Below are positions 43,923 to 57,808 of a stretch of 64,000 nt of DNA, piece after piece (position 1 is the stretch's first letter; every line of letters begins with the position of its first letter). Both the position numbers and the translations under genes were made by a program. Below the pieces are notes generated by a model. It was not told the origin of the DNA, ran no database searches, and was given only the letters and a program-made list of their open reading frames with translations. The stretch covers positions 1 to 64,000 of the forward strand of contig SAUG01000040.1 in assembly GCA_011316305.1 (NCBI GenBank), read 5' to 3'. Origin of the DNA: Rusavskia elegans (lineage: Eukaryota; Ascomycota; Lecanoromycetes; Teloschistales; Teloschistaceae).

Positions 43923-44276
43923 GTCAAAGGGTCTTGCTATCCGCACAGGCATCGGTGTCTGCGCGCACAGGCACCCGAGTCGTACGTATACGCTGCCTTT
44001 AATAGCTTCTAGCAACTATAAAACAGCAGGTTATTATACTATTTCTTGCAGATAATAACTGTATTACCTTTAAATATAAGATTCCCGATTTTTAGTATTA
44101 AAAGATAGCTCTAGGTGCTGTTTTCGTGGGGTTTTAGTAGAGGTAGCCAGATTTTGATGGGGAATGCCAAGGCCTACTCCCTTTGCCGAAGCTATAGGCT
44201 ATATGATTGGATCAATTGGCGCTTTGCCTGTGCGCGCAGCCTGGAGTGCCTGTGCGGATAGCAAGAGCCCTGTCAA
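43923..44276. mobile_element. TIR element (about 354 bp), unrelated to family A
   Basis: The left terminus gtcaaagggtcttgctatcc with gcacaggca twice is repeated inverted at 44225-44276 (tgcctgtgcgcgcag...tgcctgtgcggatagcaagagccctgtcaaa). The inverted repeats are about 50 bp and 80% identical. The interior is AT-rich and non-coding. The exact ends and target duplication are not resolved; Tc1/mariner-type or another TIR class is possible. Confidence 0.65.
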
Positions 44277-47052
44277 ACTCAGTCTTTTGAAGTGACGTTG
44301 AACATCACGTGAACACGCGCTCCAAATATTTCCTGATCAGGTAAGCCGATCATGCCGATGCTGCTTAGTAAGCTTGGAATCTACAAATGCTTTGACTGGA
44401 CCGCATGAAGACTCACTCAATAGGATCTAGCTCACTTTCAAAGAGGGAACCAACGTTGACCAGCCACTTCTACTATGACTGATTCAATGGTGCTATCAGC
44501 AACCACCGCGGAAAATGCACACGGTCCACATGGCTGGCTCGTGCCCACTACAAGCCGCGTTCTCAATTATTTCTCCGAACCTAGCGTCTAGACGAGGCAG
44601 AGTCCTGACCTTGTCCGAGTATCGAAATCACGATTTATAAGTCCATAAAGCGCGTAGAGAACAATGGCTCTCCAGCTAGTCTACTCATTCGATCTACGGA
44701 CCGATAAACACCTGGCGGTTGCCCTAGGTGATGACATTCCTAATAATCATGTTGTCGACATGACTATGACAACGAATGACATGGTTATGGCTGTCCGTTG
44801 GAACATCTGGAGAATCAAGATCAGGGAGTGGTGATCACTTGACCTTTTCATCCCTCCATATCATCTCACGTCCTCAGAAGTCGTTGGAGAAGTATCCTTT
44901 CCAGACAACGTTCCTACTATTTCATCAAATGACAACCGTTTATAGTGCAGATACCAGGATTGGATGCAGATCTAAGTTAATGATGGCATTTGGCGTGCCT
45001 TCACCCATCTGCAATTGCTTATTCATTTCGGGCTCGGGCTGAATCCCAAATAGGGTTGCGAGGCTCTGTAAGAATTGAGGAGTTCATAGCATCATTTACT
45101 TCTATAACTGAAACTCTGGATCGATAATCGGTATGTCCATATTTCAAAATTCTGATTAGAGTTAATTGCTTATATGTGGCTCAACCCGACTAAGACGGTT
45201 CTAAGTTGAAGCTGAGCTTCCTCGTCTCCTCTAGCTTTTGCAACTTCGATATTTCTCAATATCTTACTTTCACTTCTTCCCCGGGACTGATTAACTTACA
45301 ACCATATGATATTCTGCTTACTCCTTCCAGAATCTCTTTTCTCCTTCTTTCTTCCAGGCTGAACTGAGTTGACGGGCAAAAGGCCTATTTTTTTGTACAT
45401 CTTTTCGTCAGACATGCGGGTTATGACCGTATATAAAATTTCTCAAGTACTTTAGCAATGACACAGCACATGTAGTCCGAGAAGGTCAGTTTACATCCGG
45501 TCTACAGCTAACGCTCTCCTGCTCTTCTTGACACGAAGAAGACATCTTCGATTGTATCTCTGGGAATTGCCAACCCAAACTGTCAAAATGCTAGGTTACA
45601 TACACCCACAGAGAAGCCAGTAAGAAGGTCAAATACTGATTGAAGCCGACATACGGTCGATACCACGAGTCTCCCTTCTGCCGGTCCGTCCGCGTACTTC
45701 CTGGTAAATCTGCAACAGCCAGACTTCAAGCTCCATGTCTAAGTGAAGTGGAGGATATAAGGGTCGGTAGCAGCAATTGACGACGTGCCTTTCACTTCAA
45801 ATTTACAGCAGAACTCAAGGATCCAATATGCCGCGTTGCAGCGATGATCTCCCGGAAATGTCACCAACTATATCAGACGAACCTTCCAAATCTAAATCTG
45901 GATCGATGGGTGACGAAGCGAATCTGCTAACACGAAAGATTAGTTATAACAGATAGTCGGGCTGACGAGTTTTGTGTAAGTGACTTCGATCTGGAGGTAC
46001 TGGTCAGAAATATAAATAACGAGCGGAATGATGGAGGGTACCGAAAGTTGTTGTAAAGAATGGAGAGGCGCGAGAACGCAGGCAATGGCTGTCGTCCCAA
46101 TTACCAACCTCGATAGATCGGTCCAAAGCTTGTTTGAGAACCAAAAAGATCAAGATTTAGCACGCCATGAAAACTACAAAGTCGCTTGCGTGGATTACAA
46201 CAGCAATGTCACCATTATTTAAGACTTCGCCATGAAGATATACTTCATAGCTGACAATGCCCTCTGATTCAATTGGTACGCTTTACCGTGGGCAAAGCTT
46301 CTCTCGCCTCCATACCGGATATGACTCCAGTTACAGTCATCATTTTTGGATCAGCTGCTAGGTGTAGTCTCTTTTCGTTCCGTGATTAGAAGGCCCTACA
46401 CTCGCGCGACGGATCACCTGCAAATATGGATCGACCCAGGTGCCAAAAACCCGAAACGCAACATCGATCCCGTCCTGGGCTGCTGGCTCAATCGCAGCGC
46501 CATAACAAACAAGGGGCTACAATTCTATCAGAACATAGACCAACGAACAGATCAGAAGTCGAGAAAAAGCCCGGAACACCCAGCAGAATTTTTCCGTTCA
46601 CAGAATAGCTTTCCTTGCGGCTTACGGTCGCGATATACGCCCTGGCTTCGAAGCGCAGACACAAAGCCGTTGACGGCAGCTTTGCTAGAAATGAGACGAA
46701 AAGAAGGAGGGCTGGCTGCTCGCGCGAACGAGGCTACGGAACCTGATGTGAGATCCTGTTTCTCTCCTACATCACATCTATACTTCTTCCGACCAACTTC
46801 AGGGCTGAATGACTTGCCTCTTTCTCATTTCTAGGCGGTCTTGGCTACAGTCACTCTTGAAAGATGGCTACAAAAGCTCTGCGAACACATTTTCCACAAG
46901 CTAGTTAGTTTTCTCATCCGTCACTTGATTATCTCTAAAGAGCGAACAGGTCGTCGTTAGTCTCAGCCCATTAAAGGAATATCCGCAGCTTCCCTATATA
47001 CACACGACCGCTTTGACTATTCGAAGTAACAAGGCTTGCTCCCGGAGGAAAA
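44277..47052. other. gene-free stretch
   Basis: Only small frames. The longest (46346-46834) has no recognisable motif. Likely degenerate intergenic DNA. Confidence 0.4.
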
Positions 47053-47391
47053 TTGATCACGGTGACATTCCAGCACAAGAAGAACGAAGCTACTGCAGCA
47101 GCCAAAAATACGGCAAGGTCAGAGCCAATGCAGCTTGAGCTACAGTATGAGGTGATTTTTTGCTCAGAAGTGACCCATCTCGGGCAGTCCCGTATACTGA
47201 ACGGCTTCTGCGATTGCACAATTTTCTATGGACCTCGTTCAGAATGTGCCTTGGCGACAGATGTTATTATTGGGTTGAAACGTTATGCAATCCGCAAGGC
47301 AGCCGCTAACGCACCAGGATCAGCAACAGAATCAAGCAATTGTTGTCCCAGTTGCATGATAAATCTATTAACAAGAGTAGGACCATGGTGA
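47053..47391 (+). pseudogene. fragment resembling a fungal PD-(D/E)XK-like domain protein
   Basis: A 112-codon frame contains LNGFCDCTIFYGPRSECALATDVIIGLKRYA. This is loosely like a domain seen in many fungal proteins of unknown function, in which a D-Y-T-x-x-Y-G strand is followed by a V-x-E-A-K strand; the key Glu-Ala is not present here. It is short, isolated and followed by stops. The family call is weak. Confidence 0.2.
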
Positions 47392-48527
47392 AAGTCATCG
47401 TAGCTGGTTTACAGGAAGGATAAGACGCCACTCCCAGCGAATGTGGGAACAGATAGGGGTCTCCTCACTTTCAAACCATATGGTGAGGCCTTTCAATCAC
47501 CTTCCTACCCAGAGCCTCTGGGTCTAGGCAATCCTAGCCCACTCTTCCTTTATTTCATCCAGTATGGCCATGCCGGAGGATCTTACCGTGTCTGGCTTTT
47601 CGATCAACAGGACTCGCCCCAGAGGCGATACAGCTAGTCTGATACAAGCAGTACCAGACGATACCCAAGCAATTATTGAGTGTCCTCTTCCCTGAGAAAT
47701 CAACGAAAGACTATACTATACCTCGACTGTAGAAGTATCTCGTCCACTTACGTAATTATCTCAAGAACAGAGATTTATCTCCACTGTTAATCGCGTATTT
47801 ATTACTGGCTCTAAGGACTTGCTCAAGGATGCTATCTAAGCGCCGGACGTCGACGAATCACGGACCTCCATCTTGTGTATAGTATAGAGTCAAGAGGACC
47901 TGATTATTAAGTACTGCTTCCTCCGTCTAGTTACTTTACCGCTTTTAGAGCCGCTTCTCGAGCTGCAGATAGTAGTCTTGCGTCCAGAGAGAACTAGAGT
48001 ACTTTACTCGTTACGGTAAGTATCTAGAAAACTCACCGGGACTGGCTAGATAATACGCTAAAAAGCAACGAATCCCCGGCTGGGAGCTCATGGTCTACTA
48101 TTGCCATGGACCTCGAAAGCGAAGACGAAGCGCGAGCCAAGTTCCATACAGCGCCTAAGATTTTGTTTAAGGCTATACCTGGGCGTCCCGTTTAGTATGT
48201 TATTATGGCGACCTGTGCCGATCTCGGTATCGATCAAGATCTTACATTTTCGCGTGTTCAAGAATACGGAGTAAGGAATACTGCCGTGATTTACCATTCG
48301 TCGAAGCGCTTTAGGGTCGTTACTACATCAACTTCCTTCTCACTGCCAACATTCTCTATTGGGTATAATTGTCTCACGGGATTATAAAAGTCTCTACAAG
48401 AGTAAATATAGCCGTCATGGTGCCCTAAGGCGCCACAGTTGGCTTATATTTAATTTCTACTCGGCTCTATTTTCCTTGCTGTTGGACAGTTCTCATGTTC
48501 GCATATCCCGATCCACTGATAGGGTCT
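47392..48527. other. gene-free stretch, degraded
   Basis: Coding-like text with stops occurs around 47750-48000 on the plus strand, but no family is recognised. Confidence 0.35.
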
Positions 48528-48573
48528 CCGGTTTGGCTGGCAATAAACTATCGGATGACCACCCCGCCGGTCA
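48528..48573. mobile_element. MITE family A, partial copy 4
   Basis: Only the core survives: tttggctggcaataaactatcggatgaccaccccgcc corresponds to tttggctggcaa...tatcggatgcctactccgcc of copy 1. The terminal repeats are no longer recognisable. Confidence 0.55.
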
Positions 48574-51500
48574 ATGGAATACTCGCCAGATAGAGACCCA
48601 TACAAACCAAAATGCGAAATTGCTTGTGCTGTGAGGTCAAAATTCATTTCATCCCTAAATTTTGACTGGCTACTAGGCATTGATCACATAAAGGTGGAAT
48701 GAATATTCACGATCCTGAGATGCAGCTGTATCCGTAGTACTTGGGCAAGCGATGGTTTGTCTGTTCTGCGCCTGACCTTGGCGGGTCCGGTTCGACATTA
48801 GAGGAACTTCTCCAGTGTCATAAGCAACGCATATTCGGTGAGTGGGCCAGATTTCTAGCACATTGGGATTTTCACAGCTATCAAGTCAGGGATATATCAA
48901 TGAAGGTGATAAGAACAGGTATGGATTCAATACTCAACTCTTGTGTACTTTTTGCAGGACTGGCTTTAGCCGATCAAGAATCTTTACTGGCACAGATTAC
49001 GTCACGGTTGCTATCAATTGTCGAAAATCAGTCCGACGAAGAATATCTAATTAGTTGTCTATCAAGTCCTCTACGGGGTATTACATCCACAGTGTCCCTC
49101 ATATTCAACTGGTGTCCCTGTACCCAGACAAAAGCACTCGCCGCAATGAGAACAATGCGAAGTCAAAGGTCCGTCCGGACCCGGTGGGCTTGGCCGCCAG
49201 ATTGTCTTCGTCGGCCACGAGTTCAAAGAGGATGCACTGAATCTCGAAATCTATGTGAGCGACGTTGAGATCACCGGCTGCCAGATACTTGGAGTGATCG
49301 ACGCTATTCACGTCATTCGGAGAAGTCCCGGAGCTAAGGAAGCCGTCAGTGAGGCATTCAGAAATCCAGTCCGCTAGTACGTGGGAACTGGAGAGGAAGC
49401 AGCAGGGCAGGGGTTTTCCAGTGCTTATTTGTTGGTTCCTCCAACCCTGAGAATCTGCTGAGAGGCGAAGGGAGATAACTTATTCAGCCGCACGAAACTG
49501 TGGTGGAGATGAGAAAGCGATTGAATTTTTTGTGACTGACGTTCGCCATGAACTTTGTGCTACAAGTCATCGAGGGAACATATGTCCTGCGACTCTCCAT
49601 CATGAAGTTAAAAGTTTGTTGCCGAATTTTTGGGAGGTATCGCGCCAATTCTGGATCTTACACTGACAACCCCGACGCCATTCCTGACCTTACCTTCCTT
49701 CTACTACTACCATTATAGCTGCCCATTTTAACAATCAATCTACAGGTCTTCAGTACGTATCCTGCTCAGTGTGCGGCCCGGCAAGCATTTCAGAATAAGC
49801 TTACTTTACATGTCTGAAAGTACCAGAACGAGAAGAGGAACTCCTTTCCGATATAAAAAGTCATACTCACCACACCATACCAAGCATGCTGAGATGTCCT
49901 CCATGCAAGATACATACGACAGATTGACACGGATCCAAAACTGTCAAGGATAAGAACTCCAAAACGAAAGCACCGTAGTGCACCAACTACGCAATGGAAG
50001 CCGATTGCGTGCACGCGGGACGTAGAAAGCGATACGACTGGTGCCGAAATAAAGCCTATGGCATGCAGGGCTGGAAGGCTGTGCAATGCATGCTGAACTC
50101 GTCACGAAGTGAATTTCTATAGCATATTCACCGCTCAATGCCCCAGGACAAGGATGAATAAAGACTACATGATACCAATTTAGCAGTTCCCGGATAGGGT
50201 GTCGGTGGAGCGTCAAACTATGGTTGTCTGCAAAAGTCTTTTTACCTTTGCAAAGAGAACTCTAAGTCATATGGCTTAGTACTCAACCATTTTGGCCTAC
50301 CTCACCGCATGTGAGGGCTTGCGTGGAGTCTGGCCTCACTGACAACTTGGCTGATATCTTTATGCAGTCACCTAATTTATCACTTCGACCGTAGAATATT
50401 CCACCCAAGCCTTCGACAAGTAAGTTATGCAATGCGTAATCGATTTGATTGCCTGCATAGATTATTGGTTGCTCGTTAATGTATGGAGGCTAACTCTTGT
50501 ATGTAGTGTCTACAAACGGCGAGAGCATTCGTAATGCAGGCAGCGATCGTTTCCAAGGCCCGGATCCCTTTGTCGTCCTCGGTTTGCCTGCAGTCGAGAA
50601 GGTGACCCAGCGTGGAGTCCGCTTGCATACAAGGACCGCGACCCGCTATGCCTTTACCCGTGGTTTGGATACAGTGGCTCTGACCCAGGGACCGAGTGTC
50701 CCTACATGGAGTCAGATTAACGAAGCCTCTCAAAAAATATTGTATGGAACGGATTGTAACCTGGAGGAAATTCGCAACTTCTGGCCTAGGAAGGGCTCAT
50801 GGTCAAAGTCCTTGACGGGGCCACTACTGGATATCTGCTGGAGATTGGAATCCTCGACCTGGTTACATCGGATGTGGTTTCTGTCATACAGGCGGAGACT
50901 ACAAGATTCACTATCACAGCGGTGATAAAACCGCGCGAAACCTCAAAGACCCGCTGTCCAAACTCTGAAACTTGGTTTGTGCAAATCAAAGTCAAGACAA
51001 GTTTCATCGATAGCCCAAGATCGAACGAGATATGGTTCAGCCACGAGTGGAAAGAGTTCCGGAGGTAGTCATGCGCCAGGCATACGTCTATCAAGCAGCA
51101 GTATCAACGATGTAAGAGAGCCCGGAACATGCGGTCCAATATCTTGGCAAACAGTCATCAAAACATCGTCGGCTTTGAATGCCAGCGTTTCCATGGCCTT
51201 TGATACCAGGAAATAGCCGGAGACTAATGTCGACGCCGTGACACACAACGACAGCAGAGACTGGACTATAGGAAATGCCTCTTCCCTTCCGTCATCTGGC
51301 ATTGGTCGACCGCAGATCGTACTTAAATCGATCGTGTCAGCTCCTCGGCTCGGATAAGGAAAAGCCGGGAGAAGGCTCGCCCTGACCACTTCGGTAATCT
51401 GCCTCCAGAGTCGATATTGGAGGTGATCAAATGGACGAACCTGGAAGATCTGGGGAATTCGGTGCTTACCAACAGTGTATACAGCTTCACACAACCAGAC

Positions 51501-52369
51501 TGACATCGCGGGAACCAAACTGGCAAATGCAACCTTTGTTGTATGTCAGGCTACAACCGAAGAGATATCTCAGAGCTTGCTTCAACAAGCAAAAGGGCGA
51601 TCAGCGAAAGGTTCCAGTTCCAGCAGTACTCGGAGTTCCACGAGCTATCTGGAACGGTTCTTTCTCAAATAAAATTATTAGAAGCGGATTTCACCTCTCG
51701 ACTTCGGATTCGAACAGTTACTGCACAACAGCTCAAACATTCGACCTATCAGCGGAGAAAGAAAGCAGCAGCAGCAGAAGACTAAGCTGGATAGTGTCTA
51801 CTGGGTATCTGTTACTGTGGATGAGGTTCATCCAATCAGAGGCAAAAACAATCCGCTGATGACACTCGAGCTCATGGCGCTTAAGAAGAGCTTTCGGAAC
51901 ACTCCGAGGCTCGGAGTTGTGCGCCTCCACAGTACCCGAACTACCCCCAGCTCCCACCCGTCCAGATGTGGTCCATCTCGGGGACCTTATGGGAGAAAAA
52001 CTTCGATGACCTCTCAACGATATTGGCGTTGATCGATTCATCGCATACCTCATACTTATTTTTTTTCTCTCCAGTTCCCTTCATTTCAACTTTGTTATAC
52101 TTTTATACTTTGCACCATCTCCTCACAGCTCTTTTCTCAAAATTATCACTCACCCAACTGACATAAAAGACCTCGTCTCTCAACCCTTCGTTCTCGTCCT
52201 TGATCTCTCAATCATCTACCTATCTCCAACCTCACAATCTCTCTCCACCACAGGAGAAACCCAACGGAGAGAGCGATCCTGGTGATCCCAAAGCACAGGA
52301 ATATATCAACAGCGCAAGCAATCAGCAAATCTTCACCGGCCGATAAAATTCTTTTCAAAATACCACGAT
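48574..52369. other. gene-poor stretch with coding-looking debris
   Basis: Short stretches with natural composition but no recognisable family: plus strand 49165-49373 (IVFVGHEFKEDALNLEIYVS), plus strand 50497-51068, and minus strand 51069-51518 (VRPFDHLQYRLWRQITEVV). Each is bounded by stops and has no clear start. From 52040 to 52360 the plus strand is CT-rich, like a 5' leader. I do not call genes here. Confidence 0.4.
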
Positions 52370-52842
52370 ATGAACCTCCACGCCCATCTGGTCAACTGCA
52401 AAACGGCGGGGCCCAAGCCAGGCTCTAGGCCATTGAAATCGCCGTCCTATCGGACAGACTTCAACGTGAAGACCACCTATATCTACCTGCGGCGAAAGGT
52501 GATACTTATCATACCTGTACAACAGGTCACGATTGCATCCACCACTACCACTGATTTCCAACACAACGAAAGTACCACCGATATCGAAAACCTTCCCATC
52601 GACAATGACGCCGTACCACGAGACTCGATATCGTCACCTGAGATTCCAACATGCTTTATTCTTCTTTTTCAAAGAAACAGGAACACGAGGTGCAAATCAT
52701 GGATAAGATCACCCAAGAGTTAGATATCGCCGTGGAAGCATCCAAGATGATGCGGGTGAGATGGATTGGATTGAAATGGAACGAAAGACGATGCGGGCAA
52801 GATAATTGCGAAAATGCGAAAAGAAACGGAAACGGAACATAA
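52370..52842 (+). CDS. possible small hypothetical gene (structure uncertain)
   Basis: Follows a CT-rich leader-like stretch. A 117-codon frame starts at 52370, and a second overlapping frame (52651-52842) contains a natural-looking helix QEHEVQIMDKITQELDIAVEASKMMR followed by gtgaga, a possible donor. The two frames cannot be joined with an intron I can defend. There is no known domain, so this may be a relic. Confidence 0.2.
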
Positions 52843-53802
52843 CCAGTAAAAATCAGTCGTGCATCTCAGGAGAGGTTTTCTACACACACACCGAGGACGA
52901 AGATAGTGTGGACAATATATCTCAAATCCACCTTCAAAACATGATCAATCACCGACCAACTTCATTCAAATAATAACCGCCACTATCACGCCTTCCCGCT
53001 TTCTCAGTATCTATCTACTCATAGCTCCAACCACTTCCCAACGACAACGACAATCAGCCCTCCCCCCAAGTCGTTCAGACACACAGAAAGCTGCTATTGT
53101 GGATGAGACTAGTATCGACAAGATCCAGCCGCTCGACAACTCCACACTCCCTAAGTCGGCGGACATCGGTAAAGCTATCACACATCAGATAGAAGCCAAT
53201 GGCAGGCAGTCGGACCCAAAACTGTGTATCATCAGGTAGACAGGTGCTTCCGAAACCAGCCATCAGCTGACAAATACTCATCTTCAAGCACATAGATCTC
53301 CCCTTCAACAACGCAAATATTGAAAAGTGGTCCGCAAGAAGCTCACTCCAGCAAGCAAGCCAAAACATGAGCCATGCTCACACCGCTGCATTCGATCCTT
53401 TGAGTGTAGCTGGTAGGGTATGGTTGAATGTTGGATGGAATCGGCTCGTTGAGACGCCACCGAACCGCGGCAATGGAATTAGTGGGAGGATACGAGTGTG
53501 GGTGTTAGAGGCACGAGGAGGAACAAGGGAGATTACGGGCATGGAGACCCTTTAACATGGATATAAATAGGTCGCGAAGAATTGTAGATGCGGCAATATT
53601 TTTACCCAGTGTAGAACACAACGGCGGTGTGAGTCAGTGACAATATGTCATTGCTATACCTTATAATGCAAGACCTTCCAACACCACCCCTGTGCCCCTC
53701 GCTCCATAATGCTCCGTGACCCAATGTTTTCATCCTGCCTGCACACACGACGTTTCTCATAGTACATTTTGATGCCAAAAAGATGCTTTCCTGCAGGATC
53801 CA
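52843..53802. other. intergenic, 3' flank of NCR1
   Basis: Small frames only; nothing recognised. Confidence 0.45.
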
Positions 53803-56800
53803 TCAATAGTCGTCCGAATCCACGTCCTCGTCAGGCATTAGAGTTCTATACCGTCTCGCATTCAGGTCGTCCTCAAGTGAGCCTTCGGATTCGGGATCGA
53901 GGTAACCTGCAACACCATGTCAGCCAACCATCATCACACAATACAATGCCAAACGAAGGGATTAGGGACAGTGATTCATACCTTCACCGCCAACCAAACT
54001 CAATGCCACCGGTAAAAACACCAACGCATGCGCCGCTGCCCAAACCACCAGCGCCAACCACACCCTGAAATAATAAACCTCGAAGATCTTACTCCGGGTC
54101 CAGGCCAGCACGGCCACACCCAAGAACTTTGTCACTGTAATCCCACTGAAGACACTGCCTCCCACATTGACCAAGCTCGCCCACGCCCTCGCGTCCTTGC
54201 CTCTGGCCATCCGTCCTACTAGATGATGTGGTGCTTTAGCGAGGACAGTATTGGAAGGGAACTGGAACGCGCGCGCAATATGAGCGCAGAATTCTACGCC
54301 GATGCCAACGCAGATGACGAGATTGACCAGGGAGATTGCGTTTAGGGAGACGTGCACCAAAGCCATGGTGCCGAGGACAGCGACGACGATCATGATGACT
54401 GTGATTGTAACGACTAAGCCGGTAGCCAGGGAGCCTAGGAGCAGAGAAGTGAGGAAGAAAATGATGAAGACTGCTGAGCCGAGGAGAATGCCGGCCAGGG
54501 ACACAATGGAGGCGTATTGGTCGAAGAAAATATAGAATTTGCTGTAAGGGAATACGGTGATATTCTCGGATTCGGAGACATCGGAGGCGATGCGGCGTGC
54601 AGAGGCATAGGCGGAAATGAAGTCGGATTGCGACCGGAGTGGAGTATGCGAAGTGCGGAAATGGGAGGCTGGAACAGGGTCCTTCATGTTATTGGGGTGC
54701 ACAACGAGGGCGTTGCTGTAAGGAGCGGCGCCGCCGAAAGGGCAGGCTTCGTTGGTGGGAGATGAGAGCCATTTGGATAGATAGTGAAGAAATTCCCCAT
54801 CTTGCGGCATGCCGTATAAAGTTATATTCCAGGGCGGATCGCGGCCAGCAAAGCATGTTTTGCCGTGTTCCTTGCAACATTCTTCGTTGGTGGGATTGAG
54901 CCAGGTAAAGAAGTCATCAATCCAGCTGGCGGTTGAGCCGGTGATGTAGGATATATCCGATCTTTTTGACTCCTGCTCAAGGACGTTTGTAAGGGAGAAC
55001 GAGTGACATGTTGAGTAGCGGGCACAGAGCTCTTGCTGGTGTAGACGCTCAGAAACGTCCGAGTCTTTGACAACAAAGTAGACAGGGGGCCCGGTGTTAA
55101 AGTACTCATCCAAGTCGTTGAAGTATGATATAAGATACGAATCTCGTGGGAATGCCTGTCTCTGGTCGAGGCCAAGAGCGACTGTCGGCAACAAAGCTAG
55201 ACCAGCAGTGAAGATGCCCAAGAAGACAACAACAATGGCGGTTTTGACTTTCCGAGCGAGGAGAGCAGGAGCATAGACCTTGCGGATGAATCTTTGTAGA
55301 CCACCCTCTTCCTCGTACCCATATTGAGCCCCGTGGCGTCCAGTATCTGCTCGGCCGACCCTGATACATGGGAAGCAATCGGCCCTCCTACTTTCCACTC
55401 TTCTCTGATTAAGACTGAGGACGGATACGAACATTGTCACCTGGAGAAGGGCATTGACGAGCACTGCACCCGCGGCGTATGCTGCAAAGTTCTTGACTGC
55501 CGGCATCCCAACCGCAGCTCCGAGAGCAAAAGCGACGGTTTCTGTGGAGGCAGAAAGGAGGATACTTGGCCCCATCCTTCCAAGTGCTTTAGAGACGCGA
55601 GTCTCCACCGACTCATCCGGGTGGCTAAGATTCACTCTTTCAAACTCGTGCACTATGAGGAAGATATTGTCGACGCCAACCGCAAGGACAAGGAAAGGTA
55701 TAACTTCGGCAATAATCAAGGTGACCTTGATTCCGCAGGCTGAGAACAAGCCAACGGAAGCTGAAACGGACATCAAGACAATGAGTATACCGATGACTCC
55801 AAGCGTGAACTTGGATTGGACCATTGCATTGGCCGGGTTGTGTAGGATCGATTTGACGGTCAAAGTCGTTGAGCCTAATGCGAGGGATGCATAGAGAAAC
55901 ATGATGATGTAGCTGACAATCACGATCTTTGCATCCGTGTTCGTTGATTTGTTGAGCTCCTGCTCGAGACTAATCTCCGTAGAGAATGATAAGCGTAGTC
56001 CACGATGTTTTGCCTCGCGTTGCGCATCTTGGAGAAGGTTCTTGAGCATCTCCTCCCAGTCCATGGCAACGGCTTCCTTTTCTGATCCCGGTGGGTGATT
56101 GTTGACTACCCACGTCGTGATCAACGCTTCAGCATCAAGGATGTCATCGGTCTTCTGCCAGCCTCCGAGAATGATATCCTTCGACAGGGGCTGTTGGAAA
56201 TCCGGCAAGCATTCCTGACTTCCCGGCTGCTCGGTGCAATGTCTAAGGTCTTCTCGCCACGTATCAGGGTCGACGTTCGCAAACGAGCCACCGAAGTAGC
56301 CTGTGATCGATTGGACAACGCAAGCCTCTCCGGTGGGGTTGAAGCAGACGCTTTCCAGCGACACGCCTTCTTTCATCGATCGGAAACGTTGCACACGTTT
56401 CTCGAGATCGAACCACCAAGCCAGCGTGTCGTAGCTTAGAACTGGCCCCGGACCCGATGAATGGGTGTCGTTCACCAAGAAAGCTTGTTCCGCGCGGTAA
56501 AAGGGCCCGAAATTGGAATCGAAGAATTCCTTTTCTGTCGCTGCCTCAGAGGATGGACTAACCCACAGCCTGACTGGATCCGTCTCCACAGCAAAGTTTA
56601 CCCACCCAATGCTGAGAACAGCTACCACAGCAACGCTCGCACTGATGGTTATCAACGGGAACCTTGCGCACACAAAGCCCAATTTCTTGAACGCGGCGTC
56701 GCAGTAGCTGTTGATCCAGTACTGTCCTTGGGGTTTCTCTAACAGTCCGGCGTGGCGTACATCATCCCCTTCATCTTCATCTTCGCTAAGCGCTGCGTCT

Positions 56801-57808
56801 TGCAGAAGCTGCAGTCTTTCGCTCTTGCGTTTGTTGTGTTTCTGGTACACAATATGGCCTGACACAGCGGTGACAAGGAGCAGCAGGAATGCACTGTAGA
56901 CGATAATGACGGCGAACGAGAGGCATGGCAAAGCGCCGACATGGCACGCCCCTTGCTCGGCAACTTTCGGTAGCTCAGGACATGAGGCAGGACAGTCAAC
57001 GCAGGCGCAACGGTAAGCCTCGTCAGTGTCGTTGCAAGCCCTGGCAGCCGGGTCCGCCGCGGTCATGTCAGTGAATTTCCCCGAACTCGGTCTTGGAAAG
57101 TTGATTTGGAAGGGACTTCCAAAAGGTTTGGTGTCGCCAAGAAATTTCAGGAAGTTGGTGTAATTCTTCGCTCCACCCCCTATGAAATCCATGGCCTTCC
57201 CACCGGTCACGCCGAATTTGACATCTTTGCAGCTATTGTAAAAACCCTTTCCATAGTCGTCTGACCACAGAGTGTCAAGCTCGGTCACGATCAGCTTCCC
57301 AGTGTTGGCTTTCTGGGTATCGGTAATGTTCAGGAAGAGTGACTGATTAGGCGAGCAGGTAAAGGTGCAGAAGAGATTGAAGAAGTTCTCCTTGCAAGCT
57401 GGGCAGGAAGAGATGATAGATTCGGCACGCTTGAGGTTTGTACTGAGGGAATCGATCTGTTCGGGTCAGTATATCCCAGGAATGGAGGGAGCATGGCTGT
57501 TCCATGGCATTACATACCTGGTCACTATCGCAGCAGATTGCACCGTTGTCCCACTTATCGCCGCATATCGCAACCAGCTTTTTCCTTGTGTCCTCGTCAG
57601 GAACTTCCGCCACGGAGTTGTCCGGACAAGGCAGCTGTCCCCCAAAAAAGGACTTCTTCCCACATTGTCCTTTCAGAGCACATCTCCCAGCTTCATGTTT
57701 TACTGTCCATGTGCCGTCACTCGCGCCTGCCGCCACCTCAAGAAGCCAACCAACAAGCAGAAGGCTCGCTAGGATTGGTGCCCAGATCGAGCCCCATTCT
57801 CTCGTCAT
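53803..57808 (-). CDS. ncr1: Niemann-Pick C1-related sterol transporter
   Basis: Three exons on the minus strand: 57808-57518, 57456-53982 and 53906-53803, giving 1289 residues, the normal size for NPC1 family members. Splices give CCDSDQ/IDSLSTNLKRAESIISSCPACKENF and VGGEG/YLDPESEG. Signal peptide at 1-28; Cys-rich N-terminal sterol-binding domain (GKKSFFGGQLPCPDN, CTFTCSPNQS); a first helix near 285; a lumenal domain; the sterol-sensing domain around 605-790 with IPFLVLAVGVDNIFLIVHEFERV; a second lumenal domain with Cys pairs; and a C-terminal RND-like helix bundle. The tail is acidic. Ncr1 works in the vacuole membrane, taking sterol from NPC2 and passing it through the glycocalyx to the membrane. 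Antisense open frames over it are shadows. Confidence 0.95.

Noticed and set aside
44776..46834. Frames of 60-162 codons in the gene-poor block as genes
   Set aside because: No motif, leader or splice logic; the lengths are what chance gives in this composition.
54028..57288. Plus-strand frames of 60-146 codons over NCR1
   Set aside because: Antisense shadows of a well-supported coding exon with no motifs of their own.
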